From: Natronoflexus pectinivorans
GTDB lineage: Bacteria; Bacteroidota; Bacteroidia; Bacteroidales; Marinilabiliaceae
NCBI RefSeq assembly: GCF_004345615.1
Contig: NZ_SLWK01000001.1
Location: 496,001-560,000, forward strand
Direction of reading: 5' to 3'
DNA: 64,000 nt
Shown: positions 25,572 to 34,010 of the stretch, in pieces
How the letters are laid out: every line of letters starts with the position of its first letter
Position numbering within the stretch: position 1 is the stretch's first letter
The notes under the pieces: generated by a model
The model's input: the letters and a program-made list of their open reading frames with translations, nothing else
The model's database searches: none
What the model was told of the DNA's origin: nothing
Made by a program: the position numbers and the translations under genes

Positions 25572-26528
25572 ATGCCAACAGCAGCTCAGCTAATTCGGGA
25601 TTTAAAACAGCCGGGATTTTCATTTGAACTGTTGCCTCCTCTAAAAGGCAACAGCATAAAAAGGGTATATAAAACCATTGATGCCTTAAAAGAGTTTAAT
25701 CCGTTATTCATCAACATCACCTCCCATCGCGATGAGGTTGTTTTTAAAAGCATTGACAACGGATTATTTGAAAAGAAGATTACACGCAAACGTCCCGGTA
25801 CGGTCGCCGTTGCTGCATCCATTCAGCATTTGTACGGTATTAAAGTAATACCACACATCATTTGCAGCGGTTTCACGAAAAGTGAAACCGAATACGCTCT
25901 AATAGATTTGAACTTTTTGGGGATTCATGATTTGTTGCTGCTTCGTGGAGATAAATCAAAAAACGAGAAGTTCTACCAGGCACAGGATGAAGGAAATAAA
26001 TTTGCCATTGACCTGATTCATCAGGTCAATGACCTGAACAAAGGGGTGTTTCTGGACAGCACACAGGCCGAAGCTTTTGACACTCCTTTCAGTTTTGGTG
26101 TGGCCGGTTATCCCGAAAAACACGAAGAGGCTCCCAACATGGAATCTGATTTGTATTGGCTAAAGAAAAAGGCCGATGCCGGTGCTGAATATGTGTTTAC
26201 ACAAATGTTTTTTGACAACAGCAAATACTACGACTTTGTGAAACGTTGTCGCGAAATTGGCATCAGTATTCCCATCATTCCGGGTTTAAAACCGGTTACG
26301 CTGATGAATCAGCTTACCGTTCTGCCAAAAATATTTCATACCGACATACCCGAGGATTTTGCCAAAGAAATAAGAAAGTGCAAAACCGATGAGCAGGTAG
26401 TTGAGGTCGGTATTGAATGGACAACCATGCAGGCTAAAGACCTGATAGCAAATGGTGTAAATTTACTTCATTTTTATACCATGATGGCCACAGAAAGCGT
26501 TCGCAGAGTGGCAAAGGACATATATTAA
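25572..26528 (+). CDS. metF: Methylenetetrahydrofolate reductase
   Basis: Reduces 5,10-methylene-tetrahydrofolate to 5-methyl-tetrahydrofolate, the methyl donor for MetH. TIM-barrel protein of 318 residues, the usual Bacteroidota length. Seen: FSFELLPPLKG at the start, TSHRDE, HIICSGFTKSETEYAL, DLLLLRGDKS, FSFGVAGYPEKHEEAPN, FTQMFFDNSKYYDFV and IIPGLKPVT. The ATG at 25572 is preferred over one at 25539, which overlaps the preceding gene and adds eleven unconserved residues. A short inverted repeat AACCT-TTC-AGGTT just after the stop may be a weak terminator. Confidence 0.95.
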   Translation: MPTAAQLIRDLKQPGFSFELLPPLKGNSIKRVYKTIDALKEFNPLFINITSHRDEVVFKSIDNGLFEKKITRKRPGTVAVAASIQHLYGIKVIPHIICSGFTKSETEYALIDLNFLGIHDLLLLRGDKSKNEKFYQAQDEGNKFAIDLIHQVNDLNKGVFLDSTQAEAFDTPFSFGVAGYPEKHEEAPNMESDLYWLKKKADAGAEYVFTQMFFDNSKYYDFVKRCREIGISIPIIPGLKPVTLMNQLTVLPKIFHTDIPEDFAKEIRKCKTDEQVVEVGIEWTTMQAKDLIANGVNLLHFYTMMATESVRRVAKDIY

Positions 26529-26585
26529 AAACCTTTCAGGTTGTTTATTGCAGAACCATCTTTTTTAGTTTAAATTAGACGAAAT

Positions 26586-26593
26586 TAAATTTG
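26586..26593 (+). promoter_or_regulatory. Candidate -7 box upstream of the aldehyde dehydrogenase gene
   Basis: TAAATTTG matches the -7 consensus but lies 145 bases before the ATG and lacks a -33 TTG, so it is weak. Confidence 0.3.
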
Positions 26594-26693
26594 GTATATA
26601 ATATACAGTAAAGATGATTATTCCCGGTATGGTCGGAATGAGACAGAGCGAATGGTTGACTTTTAATGTATCTGATCGTCTTTAGAGTCTAAT

Positions 26694-26728
26694 CTATCTT
26701 TCTAAAAATCTTACATCTAAATTTCTAT
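26694..26728. repeat. Dispersed repeat, copy 1 (CTATC..TCTAAA..CATCTAAA type)
   Basis: This 35-base stretch aligns closely with 30478-30512 (shared blocks CTATC, TCTAAA, ATCTT, CATCTAAA, CTAT). A more divergent copy is at 55561-55590. All copies lie in intergenic DNA. Confidence 0.5.
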
Positions 26729-26737
26729 TCATAGCGT

Positions 26738-28105
26738 ATGCTTTTAAAATCGATAAATCCTGCCACCGGGGAAGTTATAAGGGAGTATGATGAGTGGCAA
26801 TGGAGCGAAATTGATGCAGCAATGGATGAAGCTGTAGCTTCATTCCATCAATGGCGAAAAGTGCCCATTTCCAGACGGAAGGATTTATTGGAGGCATTGG
26901 CCAACAAGGTGATTGAACAGATTGAAGGACTGGCTTTAAATATTACTCTTGAAATGGGAAAACCCATTAAGGAGGCCAAAGCCGAGCTTGAAAAATGTGC
27001 CTGGCTTTGTCGTTATTATGCCGAACATGCTGAAACCTTTTTGGAGCAGGTGCATGTTCCTACCGAAGCTGCCTCTTCCTACATTTCATTTCAGCCATTG
27101 GGACCGGTGCTGGCCATCATGCCCTGGAATTTTCCTTTCTGGCAGGTATTCAGATTTTCAATTCCGGCTATTTTGGCAGGTAACTCTGTATTACTTAAAC
27201 ATGCATCTAACGTTCCTGCATGTGCCATCGCAATTGATAGATTATTTTCCGATGCCGGATTTCCTTATAAAGTTTTTCAAACGTTGTTGATTTCCAGAAG
27301 GAAAGTTGAACGCCTGATTGCCGACAGGAGAATACAAGCAGTTACTTTTACCGGCAGCACGCCCGCAGGTCGATTAGTTGGTGAGCAGGCAGGAAGAGGA
27401 CTCAAGAAAACAGTTATGGAATTAGGTGGCAGCGACCCATATATAATTCTTGCCGATGCTGATTTGGAAAAGGCCGCTGATGCTTGTGTTCAGGCAAGAA
27501 TTTTAAATGCCGGTCAAAGTTGCATCTCTGCAAAACGGTTTGTTGTTGAGGAACCAATTTATAATCAGTTTCTGGATATGATTGCAGAGCGAATGAAAAA
27601 AATTGTGATGGGAGACCCCACTGATGAAAAAACTGACTTGGGGCCACTTGCACGCAATAATCTGAGACTTGATTTGGAAATGCAGGTCAATAACAGCATT
27701 GAGAAAGGTGCAGAATTGATCTTGGGTGGCAATGCCGAGGATTACCCGAACGCTTTTTATCCTCCCACAATTTTAAGTAACGTAAAGCCGGGAATGCCTG
27801 CCTACCACGACGAACTTTTTGGCCCTGTAGCTGTACTCATCAAGGCTGCCAATACTGAGGAGGCAATTTGTATTGCCAACGATACCACTTTTGGTTTAGG
27901 TGCAGCGGTTTTTACTTCCGACGTTGAAAAAGGCCGATACATTGCTGAATTTGAACTGGATGCCGGTTGTTGTTTTGTGAATGACTTCGTACGTTCTGAC
28001 CCACGCCTTCCCTTTGGAGGCGTTAAAGAAAGTGGACACGGAAGAGAACTTTCAGTATATGGATTGAGGGAGTTTGTGAATATTAAAACAGTGGTAGTCA
28101 GGTAA
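26738..28105 (+). CDS. NAD(P)-dependent aldehyde dehydrogenase (succinate-semialdehyde dehydrogenase-like)
   Basis: Aldehyde dehydrogenase of 455 residues that oxidises an aldehyde to the acid. It begins KSINPATGEVIREYDEW, and shows PWNFPFWQVFR, TFTGSTPAGRLVGEQAG, the general base Glu in VMELGGSDPYI (near 228) and the catalytic Cys in NAGQSCISAKRF (near 258), ending with GVKESGHGRELSVYGLREF. The short N terminus and GSDPYI match the GabD/Sad-type group common in Bacteroidota; the actual substrate is not fixed by sequence. recX begins on the base after its stop. Confidence 0.9.
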   Translation: MLLKSINPATGEVIREYDEWQWSEIDAAMDEAVASFHQWRKVPISRRKDLLEALANKVIEQIEGLALNITLEMGKPIKEAKAELEKCAWLCRYYAEHAETFLEQVHVPTEAASSYISFQPLGPVLAIMPWNFPFWQVFRFSIPAILAGNSVLLKHASNVPACAIAIDRLFSDAGFPYKVFQTLLISRRKVERLIADRRIQAVTFTGSTPAGRLVGEQAGRGLKKTVMELGGSDPYIILADADLEKAADACVQARILNAGQSCISAKRFVVEEPIYNQFLDMIAERMKKIVMGDPTDEKTDLGPLARNNLRLDLEMQVNNSIEKGAELILGGNAEDYPNAFYPPTILSNVKPGMPAYHDELFGPVAVLIKAANTEEAICIANDTTFGLGAAVFTSDVEKGRYIAEFELDAGCCFVNDFVRSDPRLPFGGVKESGHGRELSVYGLREFVNIKTVVVR

Positions 28106-28564
28106 ATGGACAAAAAAGAAGCCTTTAATAAAGCAACAGCCATTTGTGCCCGTCAGGAAAAATGCGTTTCTGATATTGAGAAAAAACTGGAACAATGGGG
28201 AGTAGAGGACGTTTCGGGTGTAATTGAAAGGCTCGTGGCAGAGAAATATATTGACGAAAGACGTTTTGCCGGGTTTTTTGTTCGGGATAAATTCAGATTT
28301 AATCAATGGGGGAGGAAAAAAATTCAATGGCATTTGTTGCAGAAAAAGTTACCACGGGATATCATTGGAGAGGCCATGGACTCCATAAATGACGAGGAAT
28401 ACCGTGAGGTTCTCTATTCTCTTTTAGCTTCAAAACGTAGGCAAATCAACCAGTCAGACCCCTTTAAAGTTAAGAACTCACTGTTGAGATTTGCGGGCTC
28501 CAGAGGTTTTGAGTATGATTATATCATAAACTGTTTGGATTCATTATCGGATGATGGGTTATAA
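28106..28564 (+). CDS. recX: Regulatory protein RecX
   Basis: Small helical modulator of RecA filaments, 152 residues. Recognised from the three-helix repeat pattern: ICARQEKCVSDIEKKLEQWG, VIERLVAEKYIDERRFAGFFVRDKF, WGRKKIQWHLLQKKLPRDII and the C-terminal FAGSRGFEYDYIINCLDSL. The start abuts the aldehyde dehydrogenase stop (TAAATG), so it is translated from the same message even though the functions are unrelated. recA is not in the window. Confidence 0.9.
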   Translation: MDKKEAFNKATAICARQEKCVSDIEKKLEQWGVEDVSGVIERLVAEKYIDERRFAGFFVRDKFRFNQWGRKKIQWHLLQKKLPRDIIGEAMDSINDEEYREVLYSLLASKRRQINQSDPFKVKNSLLRFAGSRGFEYDYIINCLDSLSDDGL

Positions 28565-28772
28565 TATAAACACAAAAGCAATTATCTTCACAATTGTCCA
28601 ATAAACCGTTGTTTTCCTTAACAGGACAATAATACAATCCTCTATTTGCAGGTATTTTAGTATCTTGTCTAAAAATATATCATACGGTAGCGATATAATT
28701 TTAAGAGGATAACAAAAACCGGCCTGGTTTTTGTTAAAATTTGTTATGTATTTTGTATTCTAAAACTTTATT
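28565..28772. other. Intergenic DNA after recX with a hairpin
   Basis: No gene seen. AACAAAAACC-ggcct-GGTTTTTGTT (about 28710-28734) forms a 10-bp hairpin without a T tract on the plus side. ATTGTCC and GGACAAT are an outer inverted pair farther upstream. The insertion element at 28773-28940 follows. Confidence 0.5.
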
Positions 28773-28950
28773 TAATGCCGTTTAGTTAAGGCATTTTTCC
28801 TTCCCGCTCCCCTTAATCCCCGTTCGGCTGAGCTCACGTCGAAGCCAAGGGGGAAATCCTTACGCGCGAGTTGGCATCCCCTTGGGGAATAAAAGGGTGA
28901 GCGAAGGCGAATATAATTTTTCATTAACTAAACGACATTGAAACTTTATT
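28763..28950. mobile_element. MITE-like element 1 with 17-bp terminal inverted repeats and 10-bp flanking direct repeats
   Basis: The element proper is 28773-28940. Its ends TAATGCCGTTTAGTTAA and (reverse complement) CAATGTCGTTTAGTTAA match at 15 of 17 positions. It is flanked by the direct repeat AAACTTTATT at 28763-28772 and 28941-28950, as expected of a target-site duplication. The interior is a long imperfect hairpin: CCTTCCCGCTCCCCTTAATC (from 28799) is largely complementary to the stretch ending GGGTGAGCGAAGG (28895-28907). There is no coding capacity, so mobility would need a transposase supplied in trans. A 10-bp duplication would suit IS4-like transposases (inference). Confidence 0.7.
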
Positions 28951-29013
28951 AGTTAAAAGTGAGTAAACTCAATTATTGTAACAGGCTCTTATTGTTCTCT
29001 AAACCAAAAATAT

Positions 29014-30399
29014 ATGTATAGAATTTTACTGCTGATTGGTATCTTCCTGTTTTCACTAAATACCTTTACTGCTGAATCGCAAAGGCGTCCTTCGTGGGTT
29101 CGGCAACGCCCATCCGATTCGGATTCCTATATTGGCATAGGGATGGCTCCTAAAAGTCGTGATGATCAGAACATGCAATACGCCAGAGATGCTCGTAACC
29201 AGGCGCTTGAAGAGTTGAGTTCTGAGATAAAAGTCACCATATCTGCCAACTCCATGCTGCGCCAATTTGAGAATAACTTTCAGTTTCAGCAGCAATTTGA
29301 GTCGAAGGTTCACACTTCAGTTCAACAAACGCTGGAAGGGTATGAAGTTCATACATGGGAGAATCGGCGTGAATATTGGGTGATGGTTCGGTTGAATAAA
29401 AATGTATATGCCCAACGACGTCAACAGCGACTTGACATGGCTAAAATGCTAGCCTCTTCCTATTTTTTTGATGCCCGCGATGCAACAGCTGTTGGTGATG
29501 TGTCAAGAGCTTTAACTTCATATTTTCGCGCAGTGACAGCGCTTCAAGACCATGTGGGAGAGGACTTAACACATCGTACGGCAAATGGCACAGTTAATTA
29601 CTCTACCGATATCATGAGCGATTTGCGCCGTCTTTATCGTAACATTTCGTTTACACCGGTGAATAATCATCTGCGTGTTGAGTTTTCCCGTCAAATGCAA
29701 GAGCCTATGGCTTTAAAAGCAGAATATTTCTCAAATGGAGATATATTACCCGTGGCCAATCTGCCGGTAAAATTTGAATTTTCGCATGGTGAAGGTGTTT
29801 TAAACTCTCAAAGTGTAACCTCCAATAATGGAGAAATACAAAGCACCATAAATCGGCTAATTTCCCGTCGCAAAATGCAGGAGGTTACCGCTTGCCTGGA
29901 TTTGGCAACCATCATTCGGGACGAAGACCTTGAGAGTCCGCTATTACCTTATTTTTTCCCATCCGAAGATTTGCCATGTACCCGTTTTACCATTGAACTG
30001 AACAAATCCACTGCCTTTTGCAGAATCGAGGAGAATCTATTTGGAAATCTGGATCCGGTTCACTCCTTTGGAAACCTTATTCGTGCAGATTTAAATGAGA
30101 ACTTCTTCAATTTCTCCATGGATGCAGCTGATGCTGAATACATCGTCAATTTATCGCTGAATTTTAGAAAAGGAGACGAGCGGGTGGGAACCGGCTATTC
30201 GGTTTTTTTGGTGTATGCTGATTTGCACATTTCAGTGGTTTCAGTCCATAATGGAACCAAAATATTCTCCGATGGCTTTATGGAAGTTCGCGGTATGCGC
30301 CCCGGCAGTTATCAGCATGCCCTCAATGAAGCCAGAGAAAATGTTCTAGACCGGTTTAGACGTGAGATTCTGCCTAAACTTGATGAAGTAGATATGTAA
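29014..30399 (+). CDS. Secreted LPP20-like protein of unknown function
   Basis: Exported protein of 461 residues with a signal peptide (MYRILLLIGIFLFSLNTFTAES). Residues ~25-155 resemble the LPP20 family: RPSWVRQRPSDSDSYIGIGMAP, DARNQALEELSSEIKVTISANS, WENRREYWVMVRLNK. The remainder holds a helical part (FDARDATAVGDVSRALTSYFRAV) and beta-rich segments (LRVEFSRQMQEPMALKAEY; IVNLSLNFRKGDERVGTG) seen in larger Bacteroidota versions. There is no lipobox cysteine, so it is probably periplasmic or outer-membrane associated. Function not known. It lies just downstream of MITE-like element 1 and is convergent with pheS. Confidence 0.8.
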   Translation: MYRILLLIGIFLFSLNTFTAESQRRPSWVRQRPSDSDSYIGIGMAPKSRDDQNMQYARDARNQALEELSSEIKVTISANSMLRQFENNFQFQQQFESKVHTSVQQTLEGYEVHTWENRREYWVMVRLNKNVYAQRRQQRLDMAKMLASSYFFDARDATAVGDVSRALTSYFRAVTALQDHVGEDLTHRTANGTVNYSTDIMSDLRRLYRNISFTPVNNHLRVEFSRQMQEPMALKAEYFSNGDILPVANLPVKFEFSHGEGVLNSQSVTSNNGEIQSTINRLISRRKMQEVTACLDLATIIRDEDLESPLLPYFFPSEDLPCTRFTIELNKSTAFCRIEENLFGNLDPVHSFGNLIRADLNENFFNFSMDAADAEYIVNLSLNFRKGDERVGTGYSVFLVYADLHISVVSVHNGTKIFSDGFMEVRGMRPGSYQHALNEARENVLDRFRREILPKLDEVDM

Positions 30400-30431
30400 C
30401 ATTAACATAGAGAAAGAAAGATTTTCAGATA

Positions 30432-30512
30432 TTAGACAGATAGAATAGATGATAAATTATCAAAATATGCTGCCTGTCTATCCGTCTAAATATCTTGCAT
30501 CTAAAACTCTAT
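30432..30512. repeat. Dispersed repeat, copy 2, with inverted ends
   Basis: TTAGACAGATAG (30432-30443) and CTATCCGTCTAA (30478-30489) are inverted with one mismatch. Bases 30478-30512 match copy 1 at 26694-26728. The repeat ends 4 bases before the pheS stop codon and fills the convergent spacer. Confidence 0.55.
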
Positions 30513-30516
30513 GGAT

Positions 30517-31536
30517 TTAAAGCGCCGACTTGAATTGCTCAAGAAAACGGATGTCATTTTCAAAGAACAACCGGATATCCTTAATCTGGTATTTAAGAAC
30601 AGTGATGCGTTCAATTCCCATTCCGAATGCAAACCCTGTATATTTTTTGCTGTCGATGTTACAACTTTCCAATACGTTTGGATCAACCATACCGCAACCA
30701 AGAATTTCAACCCAGCCGGTATATTTACACATAGTACATCCTTCTCCACCGCACAGGGTACACGAAATATCCATCTCAGCCGAAGGTTCGGTAAAAGGGA
30801 AATATGAAGGTCTCAAACGAATTTGAGTTTCTTTTCCGAACATCTCCTTGGCGAAATAGAGAAGTGTTTGTCTGAGGTCTGCAAAAGAGACATTCTCTTC
30901 AATATACAATCCCTCAACCTGATGAAAAATACAATGTGCCCTTGCCGAGATGGCCTCGTTACGGAAAACTCGCCCCGGGAAAATGGCTCTGATGGGAGGT
31001 TGCTCTTTTTCCATTACCCGCACCTGAACCGATGAGGTGTGGGTGCGCAATAAAATATCAGGGTCTTTATGGATAAAGAAAGTATCCTGCATATCACGTG
31101 CAGGGTGCTCCGGCGGAAAGTTCAATGCAGAAAACACGTGCCAGTCGTCTTCTATTTCAGGCCCTTCGGCCACGGTAAATCCCAAACGCGCAAAAATATC
31201 TACAATCTGATTCTTCACAACCGATAACGGATGTCTTCCTCCCAATGGGAATGATGCCCCCGGACGGGTTAAATCTGTCTTTCTGTGCGAAGTGTCGGAT
31301 TGTTCATGTTGTTCCTTAAGTCGCTGAATAATCTGCTGAGCTTCGTTCTTGAGTTGATTTAAAGCCTGACCAACCGCCTTTTTTTCAGTTGGAGGTACGG
31401 TTTTAAACTCATCAAAAAGGGATGATATGATTCCTTTTTTACTTAGATACTTTATTCTGAGCTCTTCCGCTTCGGCGGAAGATGAAGCTTTAAGTCCTTT
31501 AATCTCCGAAAGGAGTGCATCAATCTTATTCAGCAT
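30517..31536 (-). CDS. pheS: Phenylalanyl-tRNA synthetase alpha subunit
   Basis: Catalytic subunit of the heterotetrameric class II synthetase that charges tRNA-Phe. The 339 residues have an N-terminal coiled coil (LNKIDALLSEIKGLKASSSAEAEELR), class II motif 1 region HPLSVVKNQIVDIFARLGFTVAEGPEIEDDWH, motif 2 FRNEAISARAHCIFHQVEGL and motif 3 GFAFGMGIERI. The start ATG at 31536 gives the usual Bacteroidota length; an ATG 27 bases earlier is unlikely. pheT is not adjacent, which is common in this phylum. Confidence 0.95.
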   Translation of the reverse strand: MLNKIDALLSEIKGLKASSSAEAEELRIKYLSKKGIISSLFDEFKTVPPTEKKAVGQALNQLKNEAQQIIQRLKEQHEQSDTSHRKTDLTRPGASFPLGGRHPLSVVKNQIVDIFARLGFTVAEGPEIEDDWHVFSALNFPPEHPARDMQDTFFIHKDPDILLRTHTSSVQVRVMEKEQPPIRAIFPGRVFRNEAISARAHCIFHQVEGLYIEENVSFADLRQTLLYFAKEMFGKETQIRLRPSYFPFTEPSAEMDISCTLCGGEGCTMCKYTGWVEILGCGMVDPNVLESCNIDSKKYTGFAFGMGIERITVLKYQIKDIRLFFENDIRFLEQFKSAL

Positions 31537-31610
31537 CGGATATATTTTTGTTACGAAGTACAAAAATAGTAATTATCAACTAACAATCCATAGACAATGG
31601 GACTTAAGAA

Positions 31611-33875
31611 TTAAAAATGGTATCCGAGTCCAAAATACCATCTGACTCCTCCTCCATCTGAATTGCCGGCACCGCCAAGCCTGATGGGTCCTATAATGCT
31701 GTCATACTCCACAAGCAACCCATAGCCAATAATGGTTTCATCTTCTCCAATTATAATGTTTTCCAGCTCAGAATGGTTCGTTGATTGAGAAACTATTCCA
31801 TTTACCATAAGTGTACCGTGTAATTTCCGTTGAAACCTGTATCGGATATCTATTTTTGCCATGGCAAAATCCTGAACAATCTTTTCACGCGGGTTTAGCC
31901 CTGCAAAACTTATTTCATTTGACCTGTTGTGAAATGGCATTCCACCTACAAAATTGAGCCCCGGCAGTGGCAAATCCTTATTGCTGTATCCAACCTGAAA
32001 CCCCGGATTTATTACCAATCTGGATGATAATTTTTGATACCCCTGGAACCCGACCGACAGAAAAGATGTATTTTTCTCTCCATGACTTGTGGACTCACCA
32101 ATAAGAAATCTGGAGTCATTTCTTCCTCTATAAACCTCATCAATATCGAGGTAATGCTTAAAAGTAAAATGAAAAAGACTCCCTTTGTCCGGGAAATGTC
32201 GGCGGTTTAGAGTATTTCGGGTTGATGTAAAACAGGCTGAAACAAATGAGTTCCCAAACCTCTTTACACCTTCGGAAAAAAGCTCAAAAAAACCGCTGTT
32301 TTGTGACATCACAGAGCGTTCATAACGCATGAATGCGTTATGCTCCCAGCGTGTTCCAACAGTTGACATTAATCCCAATGCCAGACTGGTGTAGTAATGG
32401 TTGAATGTTCCATAAACAGCATTGTTGTCATGATAGATTGGCAGATTGTTGCTCTCCAGGTCAAACTCAACTCTGGATGCCAATCGGTGACTTTCGCCCA
32501 GGTAATTAATGATGGATGTGTTTAAGCGAGGCTTTTCAGAGATATCAAAGGTTGTGGAAAGGCGATTGCCACGCATCAAAATGTTACGTAACGTAACATT
32601 TGTAATGATTCCCGCTTTATATTCATTATCATAATGAAGTGAGAATTTGAATCTCGCTGTCTCGGACTCAATGGCTTGCAAATCCAATACGAAGCCATCA
32701 TCGTTGATGGGATATATTCTGTACGAAACCGATTCAAAATACCTGGTTCCAATCAGTTTATGTATTTTCTTCTCCATATCGCGGGGAGCGATGGTGTCCC
32801 CCGGTTCAATTCCCAGGTTGCTGATGAAAAAATGATAACTGATTCGCTCCAGACCGTTAATCCTGATTTCCGATATTTTTATCCTCTCCGGGATTTTTTG
32901 TCTGGATGGAGTTTCAGGTTGTTCAAAGGAATTGATTTTATCAGATAAGGATTCCAGTTCAAAGAGCACCGTCCGTGCAGCTGCTTCTCCTCTGTCAATT
33001 ATCATATCTCCGTCGAAGAAACTAGCAGCCGTAAAAGGCTCCAGCTCCGGGGTAATCAAGATGTCCACGTATGGCATTTGCAGTCTCATGGAGATGTTGT
33101 TGCCTATCATGGCAGCCGACGAAAGAATATTCGTTGGAGAAAGTAAATCAGCAGGAGATGTTTTGTCGGGAGTGCCAACATTAACACCAATGATGATGTC
33201 TGCTCCCATCTCTTTACAAAGTTTTACCGGGAAATTATTTAAAACCCCGCCATCAATTAAAATCATTGAATCATTAACAACCGGAGCAAAAACAGATGGG
33301 ATGGCCATTGTGGCGCGCAAAGCAGTAGTAAAGTCCCCTTTATCAAAAACAATTTGTTCTCCTGAAATCAGGTCGGTTGCCACACACTTAAAGGGAATTG
33401 GAAATTCGTCGAATGACTCAATTCCCGACTTATGCCACGAAAGTCTGGATATCATTTCCGAAATGGAATGTCCGCTGATAAACCCCGCAGGTGTTCTTAA
33501 ACCATCTTTTGTAATGTCCAACTCAACATGAAACCGTTGGTAATCATGCTTCTCCTCCGGAAGAACAATGGAAAGAGGGACTCTGTCGGACAATAGTTGA
33601 CTCCAATTCAAAGCCCTGACAATTGAGTCCAGTTCAGTAGCACTATATCCAATGGCGTAAAGACCTCCAATAATACCACCCATGCTGGTACCGGTTATGT
33701 AGTCCGGCCTGATGCCGGCTTCCTCCAGCACTTTCAGTACTCCAACATGCGCAAGTCCTTTTGCACCACCACCACTCAACACCAGTCCTATTTTGGGTCG
33801 CTCTTCGGTTGGTTTGGCTGCCATAACCGAATACGAGAATATAATTGTGAGAAGAAGTGAGATGATGATGCGCAT
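31611..33875 (-). CDS. Patatin-like phospholipase fused to POTRA and outer-membrane beta-barrel
   Basis: Predicted type Vd autotransporter-like protein of 754 residues. A signal peptide (residues 1-19) is followed by a patatin domain: oxyanion loop LSGGGAKGLAHVG, nucleophile Ser64 in GTSMGG and catalytic Asp in LIDGGVLNNFP near 205. A POTRA-like part (ISEIRINGLERISYHFFISNLGIEPGDTI, ~305-370) and a C-terminal beta-barrel of the BamA/D15 type (~375-754, ending in IRLGGAGNSDGGGVRWYFGLGYHF) follow. Relatives such as PlpD hydrolyse phospholipids; in Bacteroidota most members keep the barrel and stay at the outer membrane. It stands alone, divided from the DUF58 gene by a terminator. Confidence 0.92.
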   Translation of the reverse strand: MRIIISLLLTIIFSYSVMAAKPTEERPKIGLVLSGGGAKGLAHVGVLKVLEEAGIRPDYITGTSMGGIIGGLYAIGYSATELDSIVRALNWSQLLSDRVPLSIVLPEEKHDYQRFHVELDITKDGLRTPAGFISGHSISEMISRLSWHKSGIESFDEFPIPFKCVATDLISGEQIVFDKGDFTTALRATMAIPSVFAPVVNDSMILIDGGVLNNFPVKLCKEMGADIIIGVNVGTPDKTSPADLLSPTNILSSAAMIGNNISMRLQMPYVDILITPELEPFTAASFFDGDMIIDRGEAAARTVLFELESLSDKINSFEQPETPSRQKIPERIKISEIRINGLERISYHFFISNLGIEPGDTIAPRDMEKKIHKLIGTRYFESVSYRIYPINDDGFVLDLQAIESETARFKFSLHYDNEYKAGIITNVTLRNILMRGNRLSTTFDISEKPRLNTSIINYLGESHRLASRVEFDLESNNLPIYHDNNAVYGTFNHYYTSLALGLMSTVGTRWEHNAFMRYERSVMSQNSGFFELFSEGVKRFGNSFVSACFTSTRNTLNRRHFPDKGSLFHFTFKHYLDIDEVYRGRNDSRFLIGESTSHGEKNTSFLSVGFQGYQKLSSRLVINPGFQVGYSNKDLPLPGLNFVGGMPFHNRSNEISFAGLNPREKIVQDFAMAKIDIRYRFQRKLHGTLMVNGIVSQSTNHSELENIIIGEDETIIGYGLLVEYDSIIGPIRLGGAGNSDGGGVRWYFGLGYHF

Positions 33876-33957
33876 GAACTAGCAATTAGTCTTTATCTGA
33901 AATTTATTCTGATATAAATCTAATGAATTCGGAGGCAAATAATTGAAGATGAAGAAA

Positions 33958-33983
33958 CAATTTTGCTCAAACGAGCAAAATTG
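33958..33983 (-). terminator. Terminator-like hairpin after the DUF58 gene
   Basis: Perfect 11-bp stem CAATTTTGCTC / GAGCAAAATTG with a 4-base loop. On the minus strand it is followed by TTTCTTC and lies 28 bases after the DUF58 stop. Confidence 0.6.
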
Positions 33984-34010
33984 ATGTTTTAACCGTAACA
34001 AATCCGGGTG

